Source: Acidobacteriota bacterium (GTDB lineage Bacteria; Acidobacteriota; Blastocatellia; Chloracidobacteriales; JADJPF01). From it: a DNA stretch of 64,000 nt. The notes beneath the pieces are model-generated. The model was not told the origin of the DNA. It saw only the letters and a list, made by a program, of their open reading frames with translations, and did not search any database. Positions 32,191 through 41,058 of the stretch are shown here, one piece after another. Every line of letters begins with the position of its first letter. The first letter of the stretch is position 1. The position numbers and the translations under genes are program-made. The stretch is from positions 1 to 64,000 of the forward strand of contig JACQZQ010000100.1 in the NCBI GenBank assembly GCA_016213785.1. Direction: 5' to 3'.

Positions 32191-34239
32191 ATGACAAATA
32201 TAAAAGACTTACAGCTTGAAGCAGGCTCACTATTAATAGACCGCTACCTGATAGTTAAACGTATTGGTGGTGGAGGCATGGGAAGTGTTTATTTAGCCCG
32301 TGATAAACGTTTGGCAGATTCATCAAGGGCTGTAAAAGAGATGATTGGAATGCATGCAGATGAGAACCAACGCAAAAAAGCAATAGATGATTTTGAACGA
32401 GAATCACAACTCCTAGCTAGTTTAGATCACCCTGCTATTCCTACTATTTATGATTATTTTATTTCCGAAGGCCGTTATTATTTGGTTATGAGGTATATCA
32501 ATGGAGGAGATTTAGCACAAAAATTAAAAGCTGCTGGCGGAATATTAGATGAAAAGACTGTTACAGAATGGGGAATACAGATTGCAGATGTTTTACATTA
32601 TCTTCATTCTCAAAACCCTCAAATTATTTATCGTGATATGAAGCCTGCTAACATCATGCTTGATGAGAGAGAGAAAGTTGTACTAGTAGATTTTGGTATT
32701 GCTCGTTTTGTTTCTGCGCCAGCACAAAGAGTTACAGCAATAGGAACAATGGGCTATGCACCACCAGAACTTTTTGCAGGTAAAGTTGAACCTCGTTCAG
32801 ATATTTATTCTTTAGGCGCAACTATGTTTCATCTACTAACTGGTAGAGATCCTCAAGATAATCCCTTACTAATGTTTGATTTTAATCGTAACCCTAGACC
32901 TAAACAAATAAACCCTAAAATAAGTGATGGGATGGATAAAATCTTAGCTAAATCTGTTGAACATAAGCCTGCTAACCGCTTTAGTTCAGCAGGAGAAATG
33001 CGAGATGTTCTAGAACAGCATTTAAGACAAATAACAGGTGATTTTCGTCCTGTTGTGCAAGTACCTGTTATTGAAGCACAAGGAAGTGTTAATTTCTGCG
33101 GTCAGTGCGGTAGTAAGGTTACTGTGGGAAATGCTTTTTGTCAAAATTGTGGTGCTCCACAAAAGCCTGATGTTCTTCCTCCAGTAGTTGCAAGCTTGGT
33201 TTATGTAGATGCTGAGAGTCAACAAATTTCCTTTGTACTTGGTAAAGAAACAAGTTTGGTTGGTCGCTTAGATAATAATAGAGGTATTTATCCTGATATA
33301 GATCTTTCGCCTTTTGATAAAGATGGTAAAATTTCTCGTCGTCATGCAATTATTCATCGTTCTGGTGATAAAGTCTCTATTGAAGATTTAGGAAGTACCA
33401 ATGGTACTTACATTAACCGAGGTGAACGACTACAACCAAAGAAAACCTACCTATTAAATTCAGGTGATGAAATCTGTTTGGGAGAAACTTTTGTTAAATT
33501 TTTTATAGGAACTGTACCAAGTTCATTACTGCCACCAGCACCTCTTAAGGGTATTAATCCCCAAAGTTCTTCTCTATCTGGTGCAAATAAACCTAGTACA
33601 TCTCCTTCCATAAATAAAAGTACTTTACCTGATGCCGTTAAAGCATCTTTTGTAGGGGCAAATGTAATGTCACCACCCCCACCTCCACCTCCAGCTAATT
33701 TTCAACCTAAAGTACGCACAGGGGTGTCTGCTGCTAAACAAGTATCAGCTTCTAAAGGTGCTGCTTCAGAAGCCATACCTGTTCAAACTATAGAGCCTTC
33801 AGATAATCAAATTCCTAATAGCGAAGAGGAAAGAGATGTTAATGGTAAATATATCTTAAAGTATTTTAGTAACATAAAATTTTCTAAAGAAGTAAAGCTA
33901 GGTGAAACTATAGCTTTAGAAGTGGGGCTAATTCATTCTTCTGATCAATATGGAAATAATGTAGAAAAGCCTAATTTTTATGATGGTGAAATTCCATTAG
34001 CTTTTCCAGATATGAATGCTTCTACTAGTTTAGCTATGGAAATTTATATTGCTGCCCCAGGTTTTGAGGTTGAACCAGATATTTTTGCTAGATTTAATGT
34101 TGGATTAAAACGATCTGCTAATGCAAAACCTTTTCAACTCAAAGCAGTTCAACTTGGTTCAACTGTAGTAACTGTAGATTTTTATCAAGATACAGACTAC
34201 TTAACTAGTGTTTCTATTGAAACTACAGTTGTAGCCTAG
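32191..34239 (+). CDS. Ser/Thr kinase with zinc ribbon, FHA domain and C-terminal extension
   Basis: A soluble 682-aa signalling protein. The kinase domain (about 17-275) has GGGGMGSVYLARD, YRDMKPANIM near 146 (Tyr replacing the His of HRD), VDFGIARF and a GTMGYAPPE segment. A CGQCGS...CQNCGA zinc ribbon follows near 300-320. The FHA domain at about 345-432 has GR, SRRHA and GSTNGTYIN, the phosphothreonine-binding core. A proline-rich linker (SPPPPPPPANF near 493) leads to a 130-aa C-terminal domain (PNFYDGEIPLAFPD, AAPGFEVEPD) that I do not recognise but that looks like an all-beta ligand domain. It may scaffold phospho-substrates to itself. Confidence 0.9.
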   Translation: MTNIKDLQLEAGSLLIDRYLIVKRIGGGGMGSVYLARDKRLADSSRAVKEMIGMHADENQRKKAIDDFERESQLLASLDHPAIPTIYDYFISEGRYYLVMRYINGGDLAQKLKAAGGILDEKTVTEWGIQIADVLHYLHSQNPQIIYRDMKPANIMLDEREKVVLVDFGIARFVSAPAQRVTAIGTMGYAPPELFAGKVEPRSDIYSLGATMFHLLTGRDPQDNPLLMFDFNRNPRPKQINPKISDGMDKILAKSVEHKPANRFSSAGEMRDVLEQHLRQITGDFRPVVQVPVIEAQGSVNFCGQCGSKVTVGNAFCQNCGAPQKPDVLPPVVASLVYVDAESQQISFVLGKETSLVGRLDNNRGIYPDIDLSPFDKDGKISRRHAIIHRSGDKVSIEDLGSTNGTYINRGERLQPKKTYLLNSGDEICLGETFVKFFIGTVPSSLLPPAPLKGINPQSSSLSGANKPSTSPSINKSTLPDAVKASFVGANVMSPPPPPPPANFQPKVRTGVSAAKQVSASKGAASEAIPVQTIEPSDNQIPNSEEERDVNGKYILKYFSNIKFSKEVKLGETIALEVGLIHSSDQYGNNVEKPNFYDGEIPLAFPDMNASTSLAMEIYIAAPGFEVEPDIFARFNVGLKRSANAKPFQLKAVQLGSTVVTVDFYQDTDYLTSVSIETTVVA

Positions 34240-34300
34240 CCTGACTATTGTTATTCGCCCCTCAGGGCTATAAAATGTTTAGTTTGTTTACTTAAGCGTT

Positions 34301-34330
34301 AGAATAAAGAAATTAAGAATAAAGAAATTA
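34301..34330 (+). repeat. 15-bp direct repeat, two copies (agaataaagaaatta)
   Basis: Two perfect adjacent copies in the non-coding gap between the kinase/FHA gene and purN. No function is apparent. Confidence 0.8.
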
Positions 34331-34373
34331 AGAAACCAAATACTTTCTAAATATTTCAAAAATATCTAACTAC

Positions 34374-34988
34374 TTAAATTTTAATACCTAATACACGCCG
34401 CCCAGCTATGTGCCATTTTCTATCTAAAATAAATTGTATTGCCTTAGCATAAAGCTTATGTTCTTCTACTAGAATTCTATCAGCTAGGCTTTGTATAGTG
34501 TCTTCGTCATGTATTGGAACAACTGCTTGAGCAATAATGGCTCCGCTATCGCAACCCTCATCAACAAAATGAACAGTACAGCCTGAATATTTTGCTCCAT
34601 ATTCTAACGCTTTTTCTTGAACCTCTAAACCAGGAAAGGCTGGTAGGAGCGATGGGTGAATATTTAAAATTTGTTGAGGGAATGTTTGAACAAATTCAGG
34701 TGAAAGTAGTCGCATATAGCCTGCTAAACATATTAAAGCAGGATTATGCCATTTAAGTTCTGCTATTAAAATTTTTTCATGTTCTTGTTTAGAAAGTCCT
34801 CGACTAGGAATAACCACTGTAGTGTAACCACGAGCTTTAGCAAGCTCAACCCCTTTAGCATCCGAACGATTACTAATAATAACTGCAATTTCAGCATTTA
34901 AGCGTCCTGATTCAATAGCATCCATTAGTGCTAACATATTTGAACCACGACCAGAGATTAAGATAGCAATTTTACGATTTCCTAACAT
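34374..34988 (-). CDS. purN: Phosphoribosylglycinamide formyltransferase
   Basis: The folate-dependent GAR transformylase of purine synthesis, 204 aa. Motifs: ISGRGSNMLAL for phosphate binding, AGYMRLLSPEF, NIHPSLLPAFPG with the catalytic Asn-His, and HFVDEGCDSGAIIAQ with the catalytic Asp. A GTP/ATP-dependent PurT-type enzyme is not involved. It converges on the kinase/FHA gene and lies 52 bases downstream of the amidase stop-to-start region on the same strand, so co-transcription with the amidase is possible. Confidence 0.95.
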   Translation of the reverse strand: MLGNRKIAILISGRGSNMLALMDAIESGRLNAEIAVIISNRSDAKGVELAKARGYTTVVIPSRGLSKQEHEKILIAELKWHNPALICLAGYMRLLSPEFVQTFPQQILNIHPSLLPAFPGLEVQEKALEYGAKYSGCTVHFVDEGCDSGAIIAQAVVPIHDEDTIQSLADRILVEEHKLYAKAIQFILDRKWHIAGRRVLGIKI

Positions 34989-35039
34989 TTATATATCATC
35001 CAATCAGTTTGATAAAAATCATCATTAAAATTCTTAGAA

Positions 35040-36497
35040 TCACTCATATAGTTTAGGTTTTTGAAAGCCTTCTGTAAGGCTTTCAATTAATTCTGCAATT
35101 TCTAGTAATCGCCAATCTTGCCAACGTTTGCTATGAATTTGTATTCCTATGGGCAAGCCTTCTTGTGAAAAAGCTATTGGGATAACCGCAATAGGATTAG
35201 CTAAAAGTGTTGTTGGGCAGTTAAAAGGAGAAAAAATATCTGAGTATGGTATTTTTTGATTTTCTACCTCTACTGCTGCCCCAGTTTTACAATGCTTAAA
35301 TGCTGGTCTTGCTGCTACAGGAGTTAACCATACATCATATTTAGAAAAAAATTCATTGGCTGAGCCAATTAAAATATCTCGTTTTTCTAAAGCAAACATT
35401 AAATCTCTACTAGAACTATCAATTCCTTTAATTAGGGCATTTAAGAATTTAGTTTTGGGAAACTGACTCTTTAGCAAAAGCTTAGGTAGTAGTTTAGGTA
35501 TAAAATTTGGTAGAGCAGCGCGAAAATCATTTGCGCCACAAATAATTCCCCAAATTTCTTGCATATAATCTACATCAAAATCCTTTGGTTGGGTTTCTTC
35601 AATTATACAACCAGCATTACTTAGCTTTGCTAAAAGCTTTTCAAAGGCTTTTTTAGTATCTTGACAAATAGCAATATTGCCTAGAGTTTTACTGTAGGCA
35701 ACTTTTAAGTTTTTTAGGGTATTTACAGTAGGGCTATTTTTTAGCTCCACAGGTGCAATAGTCCAGTTTTTATCATCTGCCCCCCAAAGTAGAGGATAGA
35801 CTAACTTAAGGTCTTGAATTTTACGCGCCATCGGCCCACAAGTTACCATATAACGACCAACTTTTGGATCATTTGGTATCATAAAATGACCAAAGTCTGA
35901 TAAAGCATGTTCAGTAGGTCGAATAGTTGTAATTCCGCAAAAATGTGCAGGTACACGTAAAGAGCCAGCAATATCGCTACCTAAGCAAAGAGGGGTAAAT
36001 CCTGCTGCAAGTGCAGCCGCAGAGCCTCCAGAACTGCCTCCAACAATATGTGCTAAATTATAAGGGTTATTTGCACGGCCAAAAAGGGAGCCATTAACTT
36101 GCCAATCGAATGAAAAATATGGAAGATTAGTTTTACCTAATAAGATTGCTCCTGCTTGTTTAAGTCTTGCTACTAGAGTTGAATCAGAGTCAGGGATGTT
36201 ATTTTTATGTAGAGGATTACCAAAACTAGAGCGTAAACCTTTAGTAGCATAAGAGTCTTTTACTGTAAAAGGTACTCCATGAAGTGGCCCCCAAATTTCT
36301 CCTTTTGATAAGGCTTGATCTGCTTCTTTAGCTCTTTTTATTGCACCTTCTTCATCTAAAAGAATTATTGCATTTATTTTAGAGTTGTACTTAGCAATGT
36401 GTTTAAGGTGAATGTCTAGTACTTCCATTGCAGACATTTTTTTTTCAGAAATTAGGCGGGCAATTTCAAGCACAGAGAAATAAATTAAATCGTCCAT
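35040..36497 (-). CDS. Amidase-signature family hydrolase
   Basis: A 485-aa amidase with the Ser-cisSer-Lys triad: VKDSYATKG (Lys near 80), VGGSSGGSAAALAAG (cis-Ser near 150) and GSDIAGSLRVPAHF (nucleophile Ser near 175). Similar length and domain order to GatA and to fatty-acid-amide hydrolases. It is not obviously GatA, as no gatC or gatB is adjacent and the C-terminus (GLPIGIQIHSKRWQDWRLLEIAE) matches generic amidases. The substrate could be any linear amide. A cytosolic location is implied by the lack of a signal peptide. Confidence 0.88.
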   Translation of the reverse strand: MDDLIYFSVLEIARLISEKKMSAMEVLDIHLKHIAKYNSKINAIILLDEEGAIKRAKEADQALSKGEIWGPLHGVPFTVKDSYATKGLRSSFGNPLHKNNIPDSDSTLVARLKQAGAILLGKTNLPYFSFDWQVNGSLFGRANNPYNLAHIVGGSSGGSAAALAAGFTPLCLGSDIAGSLRVPAHFCGITTIRPTEHALSDFGHFMIPNDPKVGRYMVTCGPMARKIQDLKLVYPLLWGADDKNWTIAPVELKNSPTVNTLKNLKVAYSKTLGNIAICQDTKKAFEKLLAKLSNAGCIIEETQPKDFDVDYMQEIWGIICGANDFRAALPNFIPKLLPKLLLKSQFPKTKFLNALIKGIDSSSRDLMFALEKRDILIGSANEFFSKYDVWLTPVAARPAFKHCKTGAAVEVENQKIPYSDIFSPFNCPTTLLANPIAVIPIAFSQEGLPIGIQIHSKRWQDWRLLEIAELIESLTEGFQKPKLYE

Positions 36498-37086
36498 ATA
36501 ACATTTTTCCTTAGAATAGGTTCTTTACTAAATGTTAATAAATAGTCTTTCAAACTTGCCCAAACCAGTAATAGAGGCTGAGGAAGAGCAAAATTATAAC
36601 AAAGATTGATATTAAAAGCATTTATGCAATCTTGAAATCTCTTAAGATTTTTTAAGATTTTTTAAGATTTCCTAAAAATGCTTTTCTGATAAAACAGAAG
36701 GCTATTAGCTCAAGATTTTCCTTGGTTTTTTCCTAAGTAGGAAGTATTTTGTTAAAGGATTTAGGTATAGTTTTAGAAAGTAGTTGATTTAATAATTAAG
36801 TAAATTATAATTCTTACCTACACTGAAAATATGAAAACCAAATAATTAATTAATAATCTTTTTCTTATAAACTTATTACTCATAAAAAGTTTATAGGAAA
36901 TTCAATAAATATTTTTAAGCCATAATAAATTATATAAAGTACTAACTAAACAGTACTAAATCTTGTCCCACCAATCATTGTAAAGATTATTTACTAACCT
37001 TTACAAAGCAAACATAAATTTGCTCAAAAGGAGGATGGAGGTTTTTCCAAAATAATCTGAGGAAATCCCACCAAATAATTAACCTC
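36498..37086. other. Intergenic region between the amidase and the sensor kinase
   Basis: A 589-base divergent gap, very AT-rich. It holds a 10-bp phased repeat (36641-36670) and a strong Shine-Dalgarno-like AAAGGAGG at 37027-37034 that precedes no in-frame ATG, GTG or TTG for the kinase, whose ATG is 53 bases on. Promoters for both genes must lie here, but I cannot place them. Confidence 0.45.
36641..36670. repeat. 10-bp direct repeat, three copies (tttaagattt)
   Basis: Three head-to-tail copies (the first with c instead of t) at an exact 10-base period, close to one helical turn. This phased pattern can mean a binding array for a dimeric regulator or an intrinsically bent stretch; sequence alone does not decide. 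Confidence 0.7.
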
Positions 37087-39408
37087 ATGATAGAAAATGA
37101 TTTTGTTTCTTCTCAAAAACTAACACCAGATCCTTTATTAAATTTAATATTAAAAGGTACTTACAAAATTGAGGAAAAAATAGGGCAAGGTGCTACTGGA
37201 TCGATCTACCGAGCTACTCAATTAGAAACTAGTCATAATGTTGCAGTTAAAATACTTCGTGCAACAGATATTTCTCTACAAGCCAAAGCACGGTTTTTTA
37301 GGGAAGCTAAAGCTCTTAGTAAGCTAGATCATCCAAATATAATTAGCCTTTTTGATTATGGTGTTACAGAAACAGATATTTGTTTTATGGTGATGGAATA
37401 TGCTGTTGGTCTTACAATAGATCAAATTGTTCCTAAAGAAAGTGGATTACCGGTCAAAGTTATCTTAAACATTATGGAAAAACTTTGTTCAGGAATTGAA
37501 GCTGCCCATAAACAAAAAATAATCCATAGAGATCTTAAACCTTCTAATGTACTTATTACTAATACTACATCTAAAACACAAGATGTTAAGATTTTAGATT
37601 TTGGTATTGCTAAAAGTTTAGAGGGTTTTATTGATGAAAATCCACGTTTAACAAAAGAAGGTGTAGTTTTAGGCACACCTAGCTATGTTTCACCAGAACA
37701 AATTGATCAACTAAAAGATATTGACTGTAGAGCAGATATATATGCTTTAGGAGCAATTCTTTACTATATGTTTACTGGAGGTGATCCTTATGTAGGAAAA
37801 ACATCAGAAATAATTAATAAACAAATTAGAGAACCAATTACTAATAAATCTGCTAGGTTTAAGACCATAGAGGGTCAGGTTTTTAGCCCCATACTATCTA
37901 AAGCTATGAGTATTAAGAGAGAAAACCGCTACCAAACAGTAGAAGAGCTTTTTAACGATCTCTCACAAGGTTGTTTGCAAGCAGGTCTTTTGAAAGATTC
38001 TAAAGCAGACCCATCAAAAAAACCTAAACCAACCCAACCACTTGATATAAATAGCCTTTTACTTGCTGAGGATGGTTTTTCTAATACTAATCCATTAACA
38101 AATGACTTAAAACAAGAGGAGGCCCAGAATATGTCTTTTACAAGAAAAAATAGATTTGTTTCAGTTGGTATTCTTTTAACAATATTACTAGCCTTTGCAA
38201 TATCTATTCTACTGTATTTAAACAGAACCACTCCTCCTGATGCTCTTTCTAACAATAACCTACCATCCCAATCATCTTCATCAAATGGTGGTCAACAAGG
38301 AGTAACAGATACAGAAATCCTAATGGGTATGAGTGCAGCTTTTTCTGGATCAGCTAAAGAACTGGGCAGGCAAATGAAATTAGGTATAGACACTTATTTT
38401 AATGAAATAAATTCTGGTGGCGGAATCAATGGCAGAAAAATAAACCTAATAAGCTTAGATGATGGTTATGAGCCTGATCGAGCTTTACAATCAGTCAAAG
38501 AGTTGGTAGAGAATAGAAAAGTATTTGGAATAATTGGAAATGTTGGAACACCAACCGCAGAAATTACCGTCCCTTATTGTTTAGAAAAAAAGACTTTATT
38601 TTTTGGTGCTTTTACTGGTGCAAGCTTATTACGTAAAGACCCTCCTGATAAATATGTATTTAACTATCGCGCTAGTTATGCAGAAGAAACAGCCTATATT
38701 GTTGAATATTTAGTAGATATCAAGAAATTGCGCCCATCAGAAATTGCAGTATTTGCCCAAAATGATAGCTATGGAGATGCTGGGTTTTCAGGAGTGGTTA
38801 AAGCCATGCAAAAATATAAATACAGTAAGTCTCAAATATTAAGGGTTGGTTATAATCGAAATACCTTAGATATAGAAGAAGCCGTAAATACTGTATCAAA
38901 AAATAGATCTAAGTTAAAAGCAGTTGTAATGGTTTGTACTTATAAAGTAGGAGCTAAGTTTATTCAACAGTTAAAAGACCAAGGTTCAACCTTGATTTTT
39001 ACTAATGTTTCATTTGTTGGTAGTAATGCTTTATCAGAAGAATTAATGAGTTTAGGCCCAAAATATGCTAATGGAGTAATAGTTACACAAGTAGTTCCAC
39101 ATTATGAGTCAAATGCTGCCACAATAATAAAATATCGAGAGCAATTAAAAAAATATTTCCCAAATGAAGAACCAGGATTTGTTTCTTTAGAAGGATATTT
39201 AGCAGCAAGAATTTTCTGTGATGCAATAAGTGTGACAGGGAAAAAAGTTACTACTGATAATCTTATTAGTAGCTTAGAGTCAATTCGTGATCTTGATATA
39301 GGTATTGGCAGTATAATTAATTTTGGCCCCTCTGAACATCAAGGATCTCATAAGATTTGGGCTACAGTTTTAGATGATAAAGGTAAATATAAAGATCTAG
39401 ATAATTAG
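37087..39408 (+). CDS. Transmembrane Ser/Thr kinase with an extracellular LivJ-type ligand-binding domain
   Basis: A 773-aa sensor kinase. The cytosolic kinase domain (about 23-290) has GQGATGSIYRAT, AVKIL, HRDLKPSN near 147, LDFGIAK and GTPSYVSPE. One TM helix lies at about 357-378 (VSVGILLTILLAFAISILLYL). After a Ser/Gln/Asn linker, residues 405-773 form a complete periplasmic-binding type I domain of the branched-chain amino acid receptor class: TEILMGMSAAFSGSAKELG, FNEINSGGGINGRKI, GIIGNVGTPT, AVFAQNDSYGDAGF and FVSLEGYLAARIF. The layout implies that binding of a small ligand outside controls phosphorylation inside. The gene stands alone, ending at a bidirectional terminator. Confidence 0.92.
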   Translation: MIENDFVSSQKLTPDPLLNLILKGTYKIEEKIGQGATGSIYRATQLETSHNVAVKILRATDISLQAKARFFREAKALSKLDHPNIISLFDYGVTETDICFMVMEYAVGLTIDQIVPKESGLPVKVILNIMEKLCSGIEAAHKQKIIHRDLKPSNVLITNTTSKTQDVKILDFGIAKSLEGFIDENPRLTKEGVVLGTPSYVSPEQIDQLKDIDCRADIYALGAILYYMFTGGDPYVGKTSEIINKQIREPITNKSARFKTIEGQVFSPILSKAMSIKRENRYQTVEELFNDLSQGCLQAGLLKDSKADPSKKPKPTQPLDINSLLLAEDGFSNTNPLTNDLKQEEAQNMSFTRKNRFVSVGILLTILLAFAISILLYLNRTTPPDALSNNNLPSQSSSSNGGQQGVTDTEILMGMSAAFSGSAKELGRQMKLGIDTYFNEINSGGGINGRKINLISLDDGYEPDRALQSVKELVENRKVFGIIGNVGTPTAEITVPYCLEKKTLFFGAFTGASLLRKDPPDKYVFNYRASYAEETAYIVEYLVDIKKLRPSEIAVFAQNDSYGDAGFSGVVKAMQKYKYSKSQILRVGYNRNTLDIEEAVNTVSKNRSKLKAVVMVCTYKVGAKFIQQLKDQGSTLIFTNVSFVGSNALSEELMSLGPKYANGVIVTQVVPHYESNAATIIKYREQLKKYFPNEEPGFVSLEGYLAARIFCDAISVTGKKVTTDNLISSLESIRDLDIGIGSIINFGPSEHQGSHKIWATVLDDKGKYKDLDN

Positions 39409-39429
39409 TTAAGAGCAGTCCGTTTTCCT

Positions 39430-39459
39430 CTCAAGCCCTTTTCTAGAAAAGGGCTTGAG
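39430..39459. terminator. Bidirectional intrinsic terminator between the sensor kinase and the BchI-like gene
   Basis: CTCAAGCCCTTTT pairs perfectly with AAAAGGGCTTGAG around CTAG, a 30-base palindrome 22 bases after the kinase stop and just before the end of the convergent ATPase gene. Confidence 0.8.
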
Positions 39460-39473
39460 TTAGAAATTCTTAA

Positions 39474-40949
39474 TTAATTAACTCCATCTAGATCTGACCA
39501 ATCTGCTACAAAGCGAGATTGTGAGCGTTCTACTTTAGCCGCAGAGTAAATATTATGTTCGCTTCGAGAGATTTTTTTCTGTGCATATAAACCCTCTAAG
39601 AAAAACTCACATGCAGATATTAGTAGCCCGGATTGACTAGTATTTAATGCTCGATTATTTTTAATCAAGTGAAATAAACCATTGATTGCTTTAAGTGTAA
39701 CTAAATAATCATCATCTTTTATTGTGTCAGAGCTTTGTAGTGTCCCACCTAAATTAAACCAATCTACTATTGGTGCAATAGCAGAATTATTAAAATAGCG
39801 CATAAAAGTTTGACCTACAGCACGTTTAATTAAGTCATAAGCAATACGGTCTGCTCCTAGCTGCTCACCTTCATACTCAAGTTCTAATTTTCCAGTAATC
39901 GTAGGCAATGATGCATAAATATCACTAATTCTAGGAACAATTAAACTACTACTATTAAATAGCATACGGCGTTCAGCATTACTTATAACGCTTTCTAATG
40001 TGCTAATAGGTAGCCGTTGACTTACACCTGAACGTTTATCAATTCGGCTATCTTGGCGAGCAACAAAAGCAATATGTTCAATAATTTCTAGGATATAAGG
40101 AGGGATTTCTAAAGTATTTTTAGGAAAGCGATTAATCCAAGCTTCTTGTCTAGTAATACTAATTCCATCTTCTACAGTTTTGGGGTAATGAGTATGGATT
40201 TCCGCCCCAATACGGTCTTTAAGCGGGGTAATGATTTTGCCTCGGGCAGTATAGTCTTCTGGGTTAGCAGAAAAGACCATTGCTACATCTAAAGGCAGGC
40301 GAATAGGATAGCCTTTGATTTGAATATCGCCTTCTTGCATTATATTAAAAAGTCCAACTTGGATTTTACCAGCTAAATCAGGAAGTTCATTAATAGCAAA
40401 AATCCCTCGATTTGCACGAGGTAGTAACCCATAATGAATTGTTAGCTCATCAGATAATAAATAGCCACTACGAGCTGCTTTAATCGGGTCAACATCGCCT
40501 ATTATGTCAGCAATTGTTACATCAGGAGTAGCAAGCTTTTCTACATAACGTCTATCACTAGGGATAAAATTAATAGGAGTATTATCACCTAATTCATTTA
40601 TTTGATTATGACAAGCACGACACAAAGGTGCATAAGGGTTATCATTAATCTCACAACCAGCAACTATAGGTAAATGTTCATCAAGAAGACTAGTTAAACT
40701 ACGCAAAAGACGACTTTTAGCCTGTCCTCTTAGTCCAAGTAAAATAAAGTTATGTCTAGATAAAATAGCATTAATTACTTGAGGAATAACAGAGTCTTCA
40801 TAACCCATTACACCAGGAAAAAGAGTTTCTCCATTTTTTATTTTGCGAATTAAAGTTTCTCGCATTTCTGTCTTAACCGTTCTATTACGATATTTAGCTT
40901 CACTATATTCACTAGATTTAAGTTCTTTAAGGGTAGAAGGAAGTAACAT
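39474..40949 (-). CDS. AAA+ ATPase of the Mg-chelatase I/MoxR type
   Basis: A 491-aa ATPase resembling the ChlI/BchI and MoxR group. FILLGLRGQAKSRLLRSL is the Walker A region with Ala before Lys-Ser, as in MoxR proteins. RANRGIFAINELPDL occupies the Walker B position with Asn-Glu in place of Asp-Glu. Between them, GCEINDNPYAPLCRACH carries extra cysteines, and VFSANPEDYTARGKIITPLKDRIG is sensor-1 and arginine-finger territory. It is not a chlorophyll enzyme by context: no BchD or VWA partner gene is adjacent. MoxR-type ATPases act as chaperones for metal-enzyme or surface-protein assembly. It follows ftsH after a terminator. Confidence 0.82.
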   Translation of the reverse strand: MLLPSTLKELKSSEYSEAKYRNRTVKTEMRETLIRKIKNGETLFPGVMGYEDSVIPQVINAILSRHNFILLGLRGQAKSRLLRSLTSLLDEHLPIVAGCEINDNPYAPLCRACHNQINELGDNTPINFIPSDRRYVEKLATPDVTIADIIGDVDPIKAARSGYLLSDELTIHYGLLPRANRGIFAINELPDLAGKIQVGLFNIMQEGDIQIKGYPIRLPLDVAMVFSANPEDYTARGKIITPLKDRIGAEIHTHYPKTVEDGISITRQEAWINRFPKNTLEIPPYILEIIEHIAFVARQDSRIDKRSGVSQRLPISTLESVISNAERRMLFNSSSLIVPRISDIYASLPTITGKLELEYEGEQLGADRIAYDLIKRAVGQTFMRYFNNSAIAPIVDWFNLGGTLQSSDTIKDDDYLVTLKAINGLFHLIKNNRALNTSQSGLLISACEFFLEGLYAQKKISRSEHNIYSAAKVERSQSRFVADWSDLDGVN

Positions 40950-41004
40950 TTTTGCACCTAAATAATATTTTTAATATGAAAAGTAATTTTTGGAGGTAAA
41001 TAAA

Positions 41005-41028
41005 AAGGCGACCTAAAAAGGCCGCCTT
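41005..41028 (-). terminator. Intrinsic terminator of ftsH
   Basis: On the minus strand, AAGGCGGCCT pairs with AGGTCGCCTT around TTTT with one mismatch and exits into TTTTATTTA. It lies 30 bases after the ftsH stop, and the high G+C for this genome adds support. Confidence 0.85.
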
Positions 41029-41058
41029 ATATTCTAACATAAGAAAATTTTTTATCGC

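Noticed and set aside
35040-36497. GatA subunit of the tRNA amidotransferase
   Set aside because: The triad fits, but the C-terminus and lack of gatB or gatC nearby favour a general amidase.
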